NCBI GenBank assembly: GCA_900547565.1
Contig: URHI01000046.1
Coordinates: 1 to 13,687 of the forward strand
Origin: an uncultured Eubacteriales bacterium
GTDB taxonomy: Bacteria; Bacillota; Clostridia; Oscillospirales; CAG-272
Length of the DNA: 13,687 nucleotides
Direction of reading: 5' to 3'
Positions 7,811-13,687 of this stretch are shown here, piece after piece (position 1 is the stretch's first letter; each line of letters opens with the position of its first letter). A program made the translations under genes and the position numbers. Under the pieces are notes generated by a model. It was not told where the DNA came from and searched no databases. It saw nothing but the letters and a program-made list of their open reading frames with translations.

Positions 7811-8278
7811 ATGAAATTAATTAAAATCCTTGCTGCCGGGCTGGCACTTGTTATGCTGACTTTCGGACTTGTGGCATGTGACAACGGTGGTAATACGCCC
7901 GCTGATTCCACAACAGTAAGCGACAATGTTTCCATCGACGTAGGCATTAAGGTATTGGACGAGAGCGGAAAAGCCGTGTATGAAATTGAAAAGTATCATT
8001 ACACCGGCAAGGCTCCCAACGTTATAGTACTGCTTGAGGACTATCTTTATATTGAAAAAGATGCAACTCTGCAGTATGATGAGTATGGCAACCTGACCGG
8101 TATCGGTTCTGCTGAGGTCGGTGAAGTTACCGAAAAAGACGGCGATACGGATAAGGTTTTGTACACTACATACTGGTGGTACAGAATTAACGGTAAGGAC
8201 GCAAGCAAGTCCATGGAAGAGTACATTGTCCAGAATGGCGATGCCATTGAAGTTTATATGGCAAAAAAGAGTTCCTGA
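7811..8278 (+). CDS. Small secreted lipoprotein with DUF4430-like domain
   Basis: This 155-residue protein has a lipoprotein signal peptide: MKLIK, a hydrophobic core, then the lipobox LVAC with Cys23 as the predicted lipidated residue. A short polar linker rich in Asn, Thr and Ser follows. The rest resembles DUF4430, the small beta-grasp domain related to the C-terminal domain of transcobalamin. It has an APNVIVLLEDYL segment (about 68-80), a GSAEVGEV turn, the WWYRINGK core (122-129), and the ending EEYIVQNGDAIEVYM, matching the usual W-xx-Y-xx-NG ... Y-xx-xx-GD-xI-E pattern. In other proteins the domain occurs alone or in cell-surface proteins, sometimes linked to cobalamin binding; no ligand can be assigned here. 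It has its own strong promoter and a strong terminator, so it is a single-gene, probably well-expressed unit. The GGAGG-to-ATG spacing is 11 nt, longer than ideal. Confidence 0.85.
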   Translation: MKLIKILAAGLALVMLTFGLVACDNGGNTPADSTTVSDNVSIDVGIKVLDESGKAVYEIEKYHYTGKAPNVIVLLEDYLYIEKDATLQYDEYGNLTGIGSAEVGEVTEKDGDTDKVLYTTYWWYRINGKDASKSMEEYIVQNGDAIEVYMAKKSS

Positions 8279-8291
8279 TCGAACAATTTAG

Positions 8292-8325
8292 CTGAAAAAG
8301 CCCTCCGGCAGGAGGGCTTTTTCAG
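8292..8325. terminator. Bidirectional intrinsic terminator between the lipoprotein gene and mnmA
   Basis: A perfect 15-bp stem (8292-8306 with 8311-8325), loop GGCA, core GCCCTCC/GGAGGGC flanked by AAAAA and TTTTT. The T-run is at the 3' end on either strand, so the one hairpin can stop plus-strand transcripts of the lipoprotein gene (stop 13 nt upstream) and minus-strand transcripts of mnmA (stop 7 nt away). Confidence 0.95.
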
Positions 8326-8332
8326 TATTTTG

Positions 8333-9391
8333 TTACGTAATGATTCCTCCACCTATGACGGTGTCTCCGTCGTACATGACGACCGACTGACCGGGCGATA
8401 TGGCGCGTTGCGGAGAGGAGAATTCAAAGATCAACTCGTCCGGCCCTGATTGCGTTACGGTTGCCGGGGTTTCGGACTGTGAGTAACGCACCTTTGCGGT
8501 GACGTGCAGCGGGGCTGAAATTGTGTCGCAGGCGATAAGATTGATGCCACGAGCTGTTAGCCGGTCGGAAAAAAGTTGGTCATTGCGGCACAGTGTAACA
8601 GTATTGTCGGTCACCGATTTGCACTTGACATACATCGGCTCTCCGAACGCTGTTCCGAGCCCTTTGCGCTGTCCCGGAGTGTAGTGTATCATTCCGCGGT
8701 GTTGCCCTATTACCGCCCCGCTCTCGTCTATGAAATTGCCCGGAGGCGGTTCCTTACCGGTTGCACGTCGGATAAATGCGGCATAATCACCGTCGGGAAT
8801 GAAGCATATGTCTTGACTTTCATGCTTATGCGCGGCGATAATGCCAAGCTGCTCGGCCAGTTGCTTAACCTCGCTTTTTTTATATTCGGCAAGCGGAAAA
8901 AGTGTGTGGGAAAGCTGATATTGTGACAACTGCCAAAGCACATATGTCTGATCCTTGGTTGGGTCGGAAGCACGGCAAAGCAGGTAACGGTCGCCCTGCC
9001 GTATTATGCGGGCGTAGTGACCCGTGGCCATCAGCTCGCAGCCGTTTTGTTCTGCAAGCTCCATCAGTCGACCGAACTTGACGTAGCGGTTGCACACGAC
9101 ACAAGGGTTTGGCGTGCCGCCGGATTGATAGGTGTAAACAAAATAGTCGGCTACATATTTCCGGAATTCGTCAGTCAGGTCAAATGTTTTATGCGGAATT
9201 CCGAATGACGTTGCCATACTGCGTGCGTCGGCGATATTCTGTTTGGAGCAACAGGCGTTTTCTCCCTCTCCGTACAGGGGGCCGACCTTCATGGTTGCCG
9301 CCAGTAAATCATAACCGGCTTGTTTTGAAAGATATGCAACTATTGCACTGTCCACGCCGCCGCTCATGGCTATCATCAGTTTTTGCTTCAT
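8333..9391 (-). CDS. mnmA: tRNA-uridine 2-sulfurtransferase MnmA
   Basis: MnmA adds sulfur to C2 of the wobble uridine U34 in tRNAs for Lys, Glu and Gln, using ATP to adenylate the base and a persulfide relayed from a cysteine desulfurase. The 352-residue protein has the PP-loop SGGVDSA (residues 10-16), the CCS motif (47-49), TPNPCVVCN with the probable catalytic Cys100, TGHYAR (123-128), and ESQDICFI with the second catalytic Cys196. The central TPGQRKGLG and the C-terminal beta-barrel follow. The start at 9391 is chosen because its ATG overlaps the trmL stop (ATGA), GGGAGG lies 4 nt upstream, and the protein then begins MKQKLMIAMSGGVDS as the family does. An in-frame ATG at 9403 would add four residues. 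It is the second gene of an operon with trmL and ends at a strong terminator. Confidence 0.96.
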   Translation of the reverse strand: MKQKLMIAMSGGVDSAIVAYLSKQAGYDLLAATMKVGPLYGEGENACCSKQNIADARSMATSFGIPHKTFDLTDEFRKYVADYFVYTYQSGGTPNPCVVCNRYVKFGRLMELAEQNGCELMATGHYARIIRQGDRYLLCRASDPTKDQTYVLWQLSQYQLSHTLFPLAEYKKSEVKQLAEQLGIIAAHKHESQDICFIPDGDYAAFIRRATGKEPPPGNFIDESGAVIGQHRGMIHYTPGQRKGLGTAFGEPMYVKCKSVTDNTVTLCRNDQLFSDRLTARGINLIACDTISAPLHVTAKVRYSQSETPATVTQSGPDELIFEFSSPQRAISPGQSVVMYDGDTVIGGGIIT

Positions 9392-9894
9392 ACATCCTCC
9401 CATGTGAATCTTGTCAGCTGTCCTGTTTCGCGCAGGCCTGAAAAATCCCGTTGGCGCAATACCTCATATGCTGCGATCGCAACCGAATTTGACAGGTTTA
9501 AACTGCGCAGAGTATCACGCATGGGTATCCGGACGGTGTGATCGGGATTGCTGTGCAGCAGTTCCTCCGGTAGACCGGCAGTTTCCTTGCCAAACATCAG
9601 ATAGACAGGAGATGGATAAATCACATCGGCGTATTTTCTTGGCGCTTTTGTGGAAAAATAATAAACCTGTGATGCCGGAATACGAGAGAAGAAGTCATCA
9701 AGGCTATCATAATAGGTTATGTCAAGCGCATACCAGTAGTCCAGTCCGGCTCGTTTGAGCTTGCGGTCATCAATGTCAAAGCCCATGGGGCGGATTATGT
9801 GCAGTGCAGCACCGGTGACTGCACACGTCCGGGCTATGTTACCGGTGTTCTGAGGTATTTCGGGTTGATGTAAAACTATGTTAAGGCTGTTCAT
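9388..9894 (-). CDS. trmL: tRNA (cytidine/uridine-34-2'-O)-methyltransferase TrmL
   Basis: TrmL is a SPOUT-class enzyme that methylates the 2'-OH of the wobble nucleotide, known for tRNA-Leu species in E. coli, with S-adenosylmethionine as donor. The 168-residue protein shows the three SpoU/TrmL motifs: HQPEIPQNTGNIARTC (9-24), LMFGKETAGLPEELL (99-113) and LRSLNLSNSVAIAAYEVLRQ (129-148). The last two form the trefoil-knot cofactor site. The length is normal for the family, which lacks a separate RNA-binding domain. The start at 9894 gives the canonical MNSLNIVLHQPEIPQNTGN and has AGGA 6 nt upstream; the frame stays open further up to about 10005, but that stretch runs through a promoter and terminator. 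The stop overlaps the mnmA start by 4 nt, so the two wobble-base modifiers are translated together. Confidence 0.95.
   Translation of the reverse strand: MNSLNIVLHQPEIPQNTGNIARTCAVTGAALHIIRPMGFDIDDRKLKRAGLDYWYALDITYYDSLDDFFSRIPASQVYYFSTKAPRKYADVIYPSPVYLMFGKETAGLPEELLHSNPDHTVRIPMRDTLRSLNLSNSVAIAAYEVLRQRDFSGLRETGQLTRFTWEDV
9396..9401 (-). promoter_or_regulatory. Ribosome binding site of mnmA inside the trmL coding region
   Basis: On the minus strand GGGAGG reads through the last codons of trmL, 4 nt before the ATG at 9391. It supports this start over the ATG at 9403, which the site itself overlaps. Confidence 0.7.
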
Positions 9895-9922
9895 ATTCTG
9901 TCCTTTTTGTTTGATACTCATT

Positions 9923-9951
9923 ATTATACACCTAAGCGCTGCGGTATGCAA
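9923..9951 (-). promoter_or_regulatory. Sigma-A-type promoter of trmL-mnmA
   Basis: On the minus strand: TTGCAT (9951-9946), 17-bp spacer, TATAAT (9928-9923), about 29 nt before the trmL ATG. The -10 is perfect and the -35 matches four of six positions. Confidence 0.82.
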
Positions 9952-9961
9952 GGTAAAAATT

Positions 9962-9984
9962 AAAAAAGCAGTCTGTTGTGACTG
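9962..9984 (-). terminator. Weak second terminator-like hairpin, minus strand
   Basis: On the minus strand CAGTC (9984-9980), loop ACAACA and GACTG (9973-9969) are followed by C, a run of six T (9967-9962) and then AATTTTT. The 5-bp stem is short, but the T-rich tail and the tandem position after the stronger hairpin at 9990-10026 suggest a backup stop upstream of the trmL promoter. Confidence 0.4.
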
Positions 9985-9989
9985 TTTAT

Positions 9990-10026
9990 AAGAAAAACCA
10001 CACACAGATCCTGACGTGTGTGGTTT
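9990..10026 (-). terminator. Intrinsic terminator, minus strand, upstream of trmL
   Basis: An 11-bp perfect stem: AAACCACACAC (9995-10005, plus strand) pairs with GTGTGTGGTTT (10016-10026) around a 10-nt loop. On the minus strand the 3' arm runs into TTTTTCTT (9997-9990), a good U-tract. On the plus strand only TTT follows. No protein gene on the minus strand ends just before it, so it presumably ends a short non-coding transcript. Confidence 0.75.
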
Positions 10027-10046
10027 ACAGACGTTTGTTTTTTAGC

Positions 10047-10066
10047 GTTATTCCGATATGAATAAC
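10047..10066. repeat. Inverted repeat / hairpin inside the predicted small RNA
   Basis: GTTATTC (10047-10053) and GAATAAC (10060-10066) are perfect 7-bp arms with a 6-nt spacer. In the predicted minus-strand RNA this is the 5' stem-loop; as DNA it could be an operator. Confidence 0.5.
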
Positions 10067-10104
10067 ATAAAATTGTCTTATTATCACATTTTGACCGCAA
10101 TATG

Positions 10105-10133
10105 ATCGTATAATAACAAATTCGGCATGTCAA
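10105..10133 (-). promoter_or_regulatory. Predicted minus-strand promoter of the small RNA
   Basis: On the minus strand: TTGACA (10133-10128), 17-bp spacer, TACGAT (10110-10105). The -35 is perfect and the -10 keeps the key first, second and last positions. The -35 context TTTTGCTTGACAT is identical over 13 nt to that of the lipoprotein promoter at 7741-7753. Confidence 0.6.
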
Positions 10134-10184
10134 GCAAAAAGCATTGCATATTCATAAATTGTTTTATAAAATTATAAAAACATA

Positions 10185-10213
10185 TGGAAAAGTTCAAAGA
10201 AATGTTGTATAAT
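10185..10213 (+). promoter_or_regulatory. Probable sigma-A-type promoter of secA
   Basis: TGGAAA (10185-10190), 17-bp spacer, TATAAT (10208-10213). The -10 is perfect and the -35 matches four of six. The A/T-rich tract just upstream (10145-10184), with the palindrome TTTTATA/TATAAAA at 10162-10179, may act as an UP element. The ATG follows 30 nt after the -10. Confidence 0.7.
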
Positions 10214-10230
10214 TAATATAACTGTACCGT

Positions 10231-10237
10231 AAGGAGG
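10231..10237 (+). promoter_or_regulatory. Strong ribosome binding site of secA
   Basis: AAGGAGG, close to the full anti-Shine-Dalgarno complement, lies 6 nt before the ATG at 10244. It fixes the start of secA. Confidence 0.85.
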
Positions 10238-10243
10238 CTTATA

Positions 10244-13024
10244 ATGGGTTTAGGTTCAAAAATATTCGGAACATACAGCGAAAGAGAAATAAAAAAAATA
10301 CGCAAGACTGCGAATAAAATAGACGCCATGGCTCCGCGATTTTCCGAAATGAGCAACGAGGAGCTGTCCGGCATGACAGAAAAGCTCAAGGCCCGCTTTG
10401 CCGCGGGTGAGTCGCTCGACGAATTGCTACCGGACGCTTTTGCTGCCGTGCGTGAAGCGGATAAGCGGGTGCTGGGCAAATATCCCTTTTATGTACAGCT
10501 GTTGGGAGGGATCATTCTGCACCAGGGGCGCATTGCGGAAATGAAGACCGGTGAAGGTAAAACGCTGGTGGCAACACTTCCGGCATACCTCAATGCACTC
10601 GCCGGAGAGGGCGTCCATGTCGTGACGGTAAATGACTACCTTGCCCGTCGTGACAGCGAGGAAATGGGGCGTGTTTATGAGTTTATGGGCCTTAAAACCG
10701 GTCTGGTTGTGCACGGGCAGAGCAGTGAAGAGAAAAAAGCTGCCTATGCGGCGGATATCACTTACGGTACCAACAACGAGTTCGGCTTTGACTACCTGCG
10801 TGACAACATGGTAGTCTACAAGGAAAATATGGTCCAGCGCGGGCACCCCTTCGCCATAGTTGACGAGGTTGACTCAATCCTTATCGATGAGGCGCGCACG
10901 CCGCTGATCATTTCGGGCGCCGGCGAGGAGTCGACAGATATGTACGACAAGGCCGATGCTTTTGTGCGCACGCTCAAAAAGTTTGTTATCAAGGAGCTGG
11001 ATAAAAAGGAGTCTCAGGACGATATCGATGCCGACTACATTGTAGACGAAAAAGCCCACAATGCCATTCTCACACCTCGCGGTGCCAAGCGTGCTGAGGA
11101 ATATTTCGGTATTGAAAACTACACTGATCCCGAAAACGCAACGCTGGCCCACCATATCAATCAGGCAATTCGCGCACACGGTGTCATGCACCGCGACGTT
11201 GATTATGTGGTCAACGAAAACGGTGTTATCATTGTCGACGCGTTTACCGGGCGTCTTATGCCGGGACGTCGCTATTCCGACGGATTGCACCAGGCAATTG
11301 AAGCCAAGGAGCGCGTCAAGATAGAAAAGGAAAATAAAACGCTTGCAACGATAACCTTCCAGAACTATTTCCGACTTTACGGCAAGCTGTCCGGTATGAC
11401 GGGTACGGCACTGACAGAGGAAATGGAGTTCCGCGAGATTTACGGGCTTGATGTTGTCGAAGTCCCCACCAATATGCCAATGATACGTATTGATCACCCG
11501 GATGTGGTATATAAAAACATCAAGGGCAAATACAATGCCATTGTTAGGCAGGTGGTAGAGTGTCATGAAAAGGGACAGCCGGTCCTGGTCGGTACGGTAT
11601 CTATAGACAAGTCGGAAGAGCTGTCGCTCAGACTAAAAAAAGAGGGAATAGCACACACCGTTCTTAACGCAAAATATCACGAAAAAGAAGCCGAGATAGT
11701 TGCGCAGGCAGGAAAATTTGGTGCTGTGACAATATCCACCAACATGGCCGGACGCGGTACCGATATTATGCTTGGAGGCAATCCCGAGTTTATGGCCAAG
11801 AATGAAATGCGCCGCAGACAGATCCCGGAGGAGCTGATTGTTCAGGCTGTAAGCAGTGCGCCGACAGACGACACCGAAATAATCGAGGCGCGCCGCGTAT
11901 TCCGTGAATTGCTCGAAGAATATAAAAAGCAGATTGAGCCGGAGGCGCAGAAGGTGCGTGAGGCCGGCGGACTGTTTATACTCGGAACCGAGCGGCATGA
12001 GAGCCGCCGCATAGACAACCAGCTGCGCGGCCGTTCCGGTCGTCAGGGAGACCCGGGTGAGTCACGCTTCTTCATATCGCTGGAAGACGACCTTATGCGT
12101 CTGTTCGGCAGTGAGCGCATAATAGGGCTTGTTGAACGAATGGGACTTGACGATGACACTCCCATTGCGGCCAAAGTGCTGTCAGGCTCGATAGAGCGTG
12201 CGCAGAAGAACCTCGAGGAGGCCAACTTCAAACGCAGAAAATACGTGCTGACATATGATGATGTCATGAATCAGCAGAGAACCATTATTTACAATCAGCG
12301 CCGTGCTGTGCTGGACGGTGATGACCTGTCCGCTACCATACGCAGCATGATGGAGTCTACGATAAAAGAGGCCGTTTCAGCCTGCGCACAGGGCGAGTCC
12401 CCGGCAGACTGGAATCTTGATTCACTGCGGGCGCAGTACCTTGGCTTCCTTTGCACTGAAAATGACTTCCGTTATACCGATGCCGAGCTGAAGCATCTGA
12501 AGGCCGATGATATCGCGCAGATGCTGGTTGACCGCGCGCTTGAAAAATACAAGCAGGAAGAGGAAATGATAGGCTCTGCGCAGATGCGCGAGGTTGAACG
12601 TGCGGTGCTTTTGCGTAATGTTGATTCGATGTGGATGGAGCATATTGATGCCATGGAGGATCTGAAGGGAAGCGTCGGACTGCAATCCTACGCTCAGCGT
12701 GACCCGGTTACTGAGTACCGTATACAGGGCGCGGATATGTTTGATGCCATGGTCGCAGATATACGTGACCGTACGGTCCGTACCATGCTTTGCATACGTC
12801 CAGCGCAGAAGGAAGCTGAAATCAAGCGCGTTCAGATTGCCAAGCCGCTGACGGAAGGCTTTGAAGGCAGCAATCCGTCGGGGGCAAAAAAGGTAGTGCG
12901 TCAGTCTGGACCGGCTCCCATACGGCGCGATAAAACTCCGGGCCGCAACGATCCCTGTCCCTGCGGCAGCGGAAAAAAGTACAAAAAGTGCTGCGGTGCC
13001 GGAAAGTCAAACGGTGACAACTGA
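10244..13024 (+). CDS. secA: Preprotein translocase ATPase SecA
   Basis: SecA is the peripheral motor ATPase that pushes unfolded preproteins through the SecYEG channel. The 926-residue protein starts MGLGSKIFGTYSEREIKK. Visible parts: nucleotide-binding domain 1 with Walker A MKTGEGKT (100-107) and Walker B DEVDSILIDEARTPLIISG (from 207); the preprotein cross-linking domain; NBD2 with TISTNMAGRGTDIMLGG and NQLRGRSGRQGDPGESRFFISLEDDL; the helical scaffold and wing domains; and a C-terminal SEC-C zinc motif with Cys905, Cys907, Cys916 and Cys917 (CPCGSGKKYKKCCG). All motor motifs are intact, so this is the canonical housekeeping SecA rather than a divergent SecA2. Its length is within the clostridial range, with an acidic insert around 245-265 (KKESQDDIDADY). 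It has its own promoter and strong ribosome binding site. The stop codon overlaps the start of a membrane protein gene by one base; prfB, common after secA in many Firmicutes, is not the next gene. Confidence 0.98.
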   Translation: MGLGSKIFGTYSEREIKKIRKTANKIDAMAPRFSEMSNEELSGMTEKLKARFAAGESLDELLPDAFAAVREADKRVLGKYPFYVQLLGGIILHQGRIAEMKTGEGKTLVATLPAYLNALAGEGVHVVTVNDYLARRDSEEMGRVYEFMGLKTGLVVHGQSSEEKKAAYAADITYGTNNEFGFDYLRDNMVVYKENMVQRGHPFAIVDEVDSILIDEARTPLIISGAGEESTDMYDKADAFVRTLKKFVIKELDKKESQDDIDADYIVDEKAHNAILTPRGAKRAEEYFGIENYTDPENATLAHHINQAIRAHGVMHRDVDYVVNENGVIIVDAFTGRLMPGRRYSDGLHQAIEAKERVKIEKENKTLATITFQNYFRLYGKLSGMTGTALTEEMEFREIYGLDVVEVPTNMPMIRIDHPDVVYKNIKGKYNAIVRQVVECHEKGQPVLVGTVSIDKSEELSLRLKKEGIAHTVLNAKYHEKEAEIVAQAGKFGAVTISTNMAGRGTDIMLGGNPEFMAKNEMRRRQIPEELIVQAVSSAPTDDTEIIEARRVFRELLEEYKKQIEPEAQKVREAGGLFILGTERHESRRIDNQLRGRSGRQGDPGESRFFISLEDDLMRLFGSERIIGLVERMGLDDDTPIAAKVLSGSIERAQKNLEEANFKRRKYVLTYDDVMNQQRTIIYNQRRAVLDGDDLSATIRSMMESTIKEAVSACAQGESPADWNLDSLRAQYLGFLCTENDFRYTDAELKHLKADDIAQMLVDRALEKYKQEEEMIGSAQMREVERAVLLRNVDSMWMEHIDAMEDLKGSVGLQSYAQRDPVTEYRIQGADMFDAMVADIRDRTVRTMLCIRPAQKEAEIKRVQIAKPLTEGFEGSNPSGAKKVVRQSGPAPIRRDKTPGRNDPCPCGSGKKYKKCCGAGKSNGDN

Positions 13025-13687
13025 TGGGCTTCGGTATTTTGTTTACGGGATACGCCATATGCTTTTTTGTGTCGATGACGTACTACGGGTACGTTTTCAG
13101 ACTGGTCGGCTTTTGCATTATGGCGATGGCACTGCTGCGCCTGCGTGAATACGGAAGCAGCTTCAGATATCCGCTGATCGTGTCAGCGGTTATGTCGGTC
13201 TTTGGCGTTTACGAAACCTACTATCAGATGGCACTGAAATTTGAGCTGCCTATGCCGGCGTTTTTCAGTACCCTTGAGGGCGCTATGGACTGGTTCTGCA
13301 TGGCGGGAATCCTTGTATTTAATCTCAGTCTGTTGTATGCGATTTACGATATTGCAAACCGTCTTGACCTCACAAGTCAAAAAAACATGGCTATACGGAA
13401 CAGTATTTTTGTGTTTATGTATCTTGTCCTTAATGTTCTCGGAATGGGACCGTTTAAGGGTAATGAGACATTCAGCCGGTATTTTGCGTTCCCGGTATTT
13501 CTGATACAGCTGTTGTGGGTAATATTTAACCTTGTGTTGATCTTTTCCTGCTATATGTATATCTGTCCCGAGGGGGATGAGGACATGCCCCGGCGCAAGA
13601 CAGGTATCGGCTTTATCGATCGGCTTGCCGAGGAGTCAGACCGCCGTACCGAAAAGGCTATAAATGACACCAACGAGTATATCAAGC
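13024..13687 (+). CDS. Multi-span membrane protein of unknown function (3' end outside window)
   Basis: A reading frame begins at the ATG that shares one base with the secA stop and stays open to the window edge (221 codons). It starts MGFGILFTGYAICFFVSM. It is clearly membrane-embedded: hydrophobic segments at about residues 3-18, 24-40, 49-70, 90-111, 126-142 and 153-181 suggest five or six spans. A polar tail follows (from about 182: PEGDEDMPRRK...) that is probably cytoplasmic, with Arg, Lys and Glu-rich helices still running at the edge. There is no clear ribosome binding site, only GGAAAG about 20 nt upstream, so translation probably depends on secA. I recognise no catalytic motif and cannot name a family. 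Coupling to secA might hint at a role in export or the envelope, but gene order alone is weak evidence. Confidence 0.82.
   Translation, partial: MGFGILFTGYAICFFVSMTYYGYVFRLVGFCIMAMALLRLREYGSSFRYPLIVSAVMSVFGVYETYYQMALKFELPMPAFFSTLEGAMDWFCMAGILVFNLSLLYAIYDIANRLDLTSQKNMAIRNSIFVFMYLVLNVLGMGPFKGNETFSRYFAFPVFLIQLLWVIFNLVLIFSCYMYICPEGDEDMPRRKTGIGFIDRLAEESDRRTEKAINDTNEYIK

Larger units (their letters stand above)
9990..10098 (-). ncRNA. Predicted small non-coding RNA (about 105-110 nt) between secA and trmL
   Basis: This interval is bounded by a minus-strand promoter (TTGACA, 17 bp, TACGAT; -10 ending at 10105, so a start near 10098) and an intrinsic terminator with U-tract ending near 9990. Inside are a 7-bp hairpin (GTTATTC/GAATAAC, 10066-10047), an A-rich single-stranded linker (about 10044-10027) and the terminator hairpin. 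No minus-strand reading frame longer than a few codons begins in it; the ATG at 10068 gives only MLFISE. It matches no RNA family that I recognise. It could alternatively be a terminated leader of trmL-mnmA, although that operon has its own promoter downstream. The call rests on promoter and terminator patterns only. Confidence 0.5.

Noticed and set aside
9895..10005. N-terminal extension of TrmL in the same open frame
   Set aside because: The stretch contains the trmL promoter and a terminator hairpin; homologues begin at the MNSLNIVLHQPEIPQNTGN position, which has its own ribosome binding site.
10091..10114. TTGACC and TATAAT on the plus strand as a secA promoter
   Set aside because: The spacer is only 12 bp, too short for a sigma-A promoter; the pair at 10185-10213 has the correct 17 bp.
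10874..11566. Open minus-strand frame of 230 codons inside secA
   Set aside because: Antisense shadow of conserved SecA sequence with no family signature and no start signals.
1..13687. Mobile element, CRISPR array or defence island
   Set aside because: No transposase, integrase, phage gene, regularly spaced repeats or flanking direct repeats were seen; gene content and codon style look chromosomal throughout.

Overview
The window is a stretch of chromosome from a Gram-positive, low-to-mid GC bacterium, most likely a member of class Clostridia (Bacillota), perhaps near Oscillospiraceae/Ruminococcaceae. The support is a murB-whiA-dnaE gene order, a WhiA-family regulator, a SecA with a C-terminal SEC-C zinc motif, strong AGGAGG-type ribosome binding sites, TTGACA/TATAAT promoters, a lipobox protein with a DUF4430-like domain and a protein with a BofC-like C-terminal domain. 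The placement below class is inference. I see no mobile element, CRISPR array, tRNA or rRNA.

Layout. (1) 1-4771, plus strand: the 3' end of murB, then whiA, then dnaE, joined by 1-nt and 4-nt overlaps and therefore almost certainly co-transcribed from a promoter left of the window. (2) 4775-5140, minus strand: a small one-TM protein with a BofC-like C-terminal domain, meeting dnaE tail to tail with 3 bp between stop codons. (3) 5254-7668, plus: a complete class A penicillin-binding protein. (4) 7713-7760: a long inverted repeat that overlaps the -35 box of a near-consensus promoter driving a small lipoprotein gene (7811-8278). (5) 8292-8325: a strong two-way terminator shared by the lipoprotein gene and the convergent trmL-mnmA operon (minus strand, 9894 down to 8333). 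(6) 9895-10243: a 349-bp non-coding interval holding the trmL promoter, two minus-strand terminator-like hairpins, a predicted minus-strand small RNA of about 105-110 nt with its own promoter, and the secA promoter. (7) 10244-13024: secA, followed with a 1-nt overlap by a multi-span membrane protein that runs off the right edge.

Most genes are core housekeeping: cell wall (MurB, PBP), chromosome replication (DnaE), protein export (SecA) and wobble-position tRNA modification (TrmL and MnmA). The parts least explained by known annotation are the candidate small RNA between trmL and secA, the hairpin lying on the lipoprotein promoter, and the three small or unknown envelope proteins: BofC-like, DUF4430-like and the one after secA. 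I do not see a multi-gene novel defence or biosynthetic system here.
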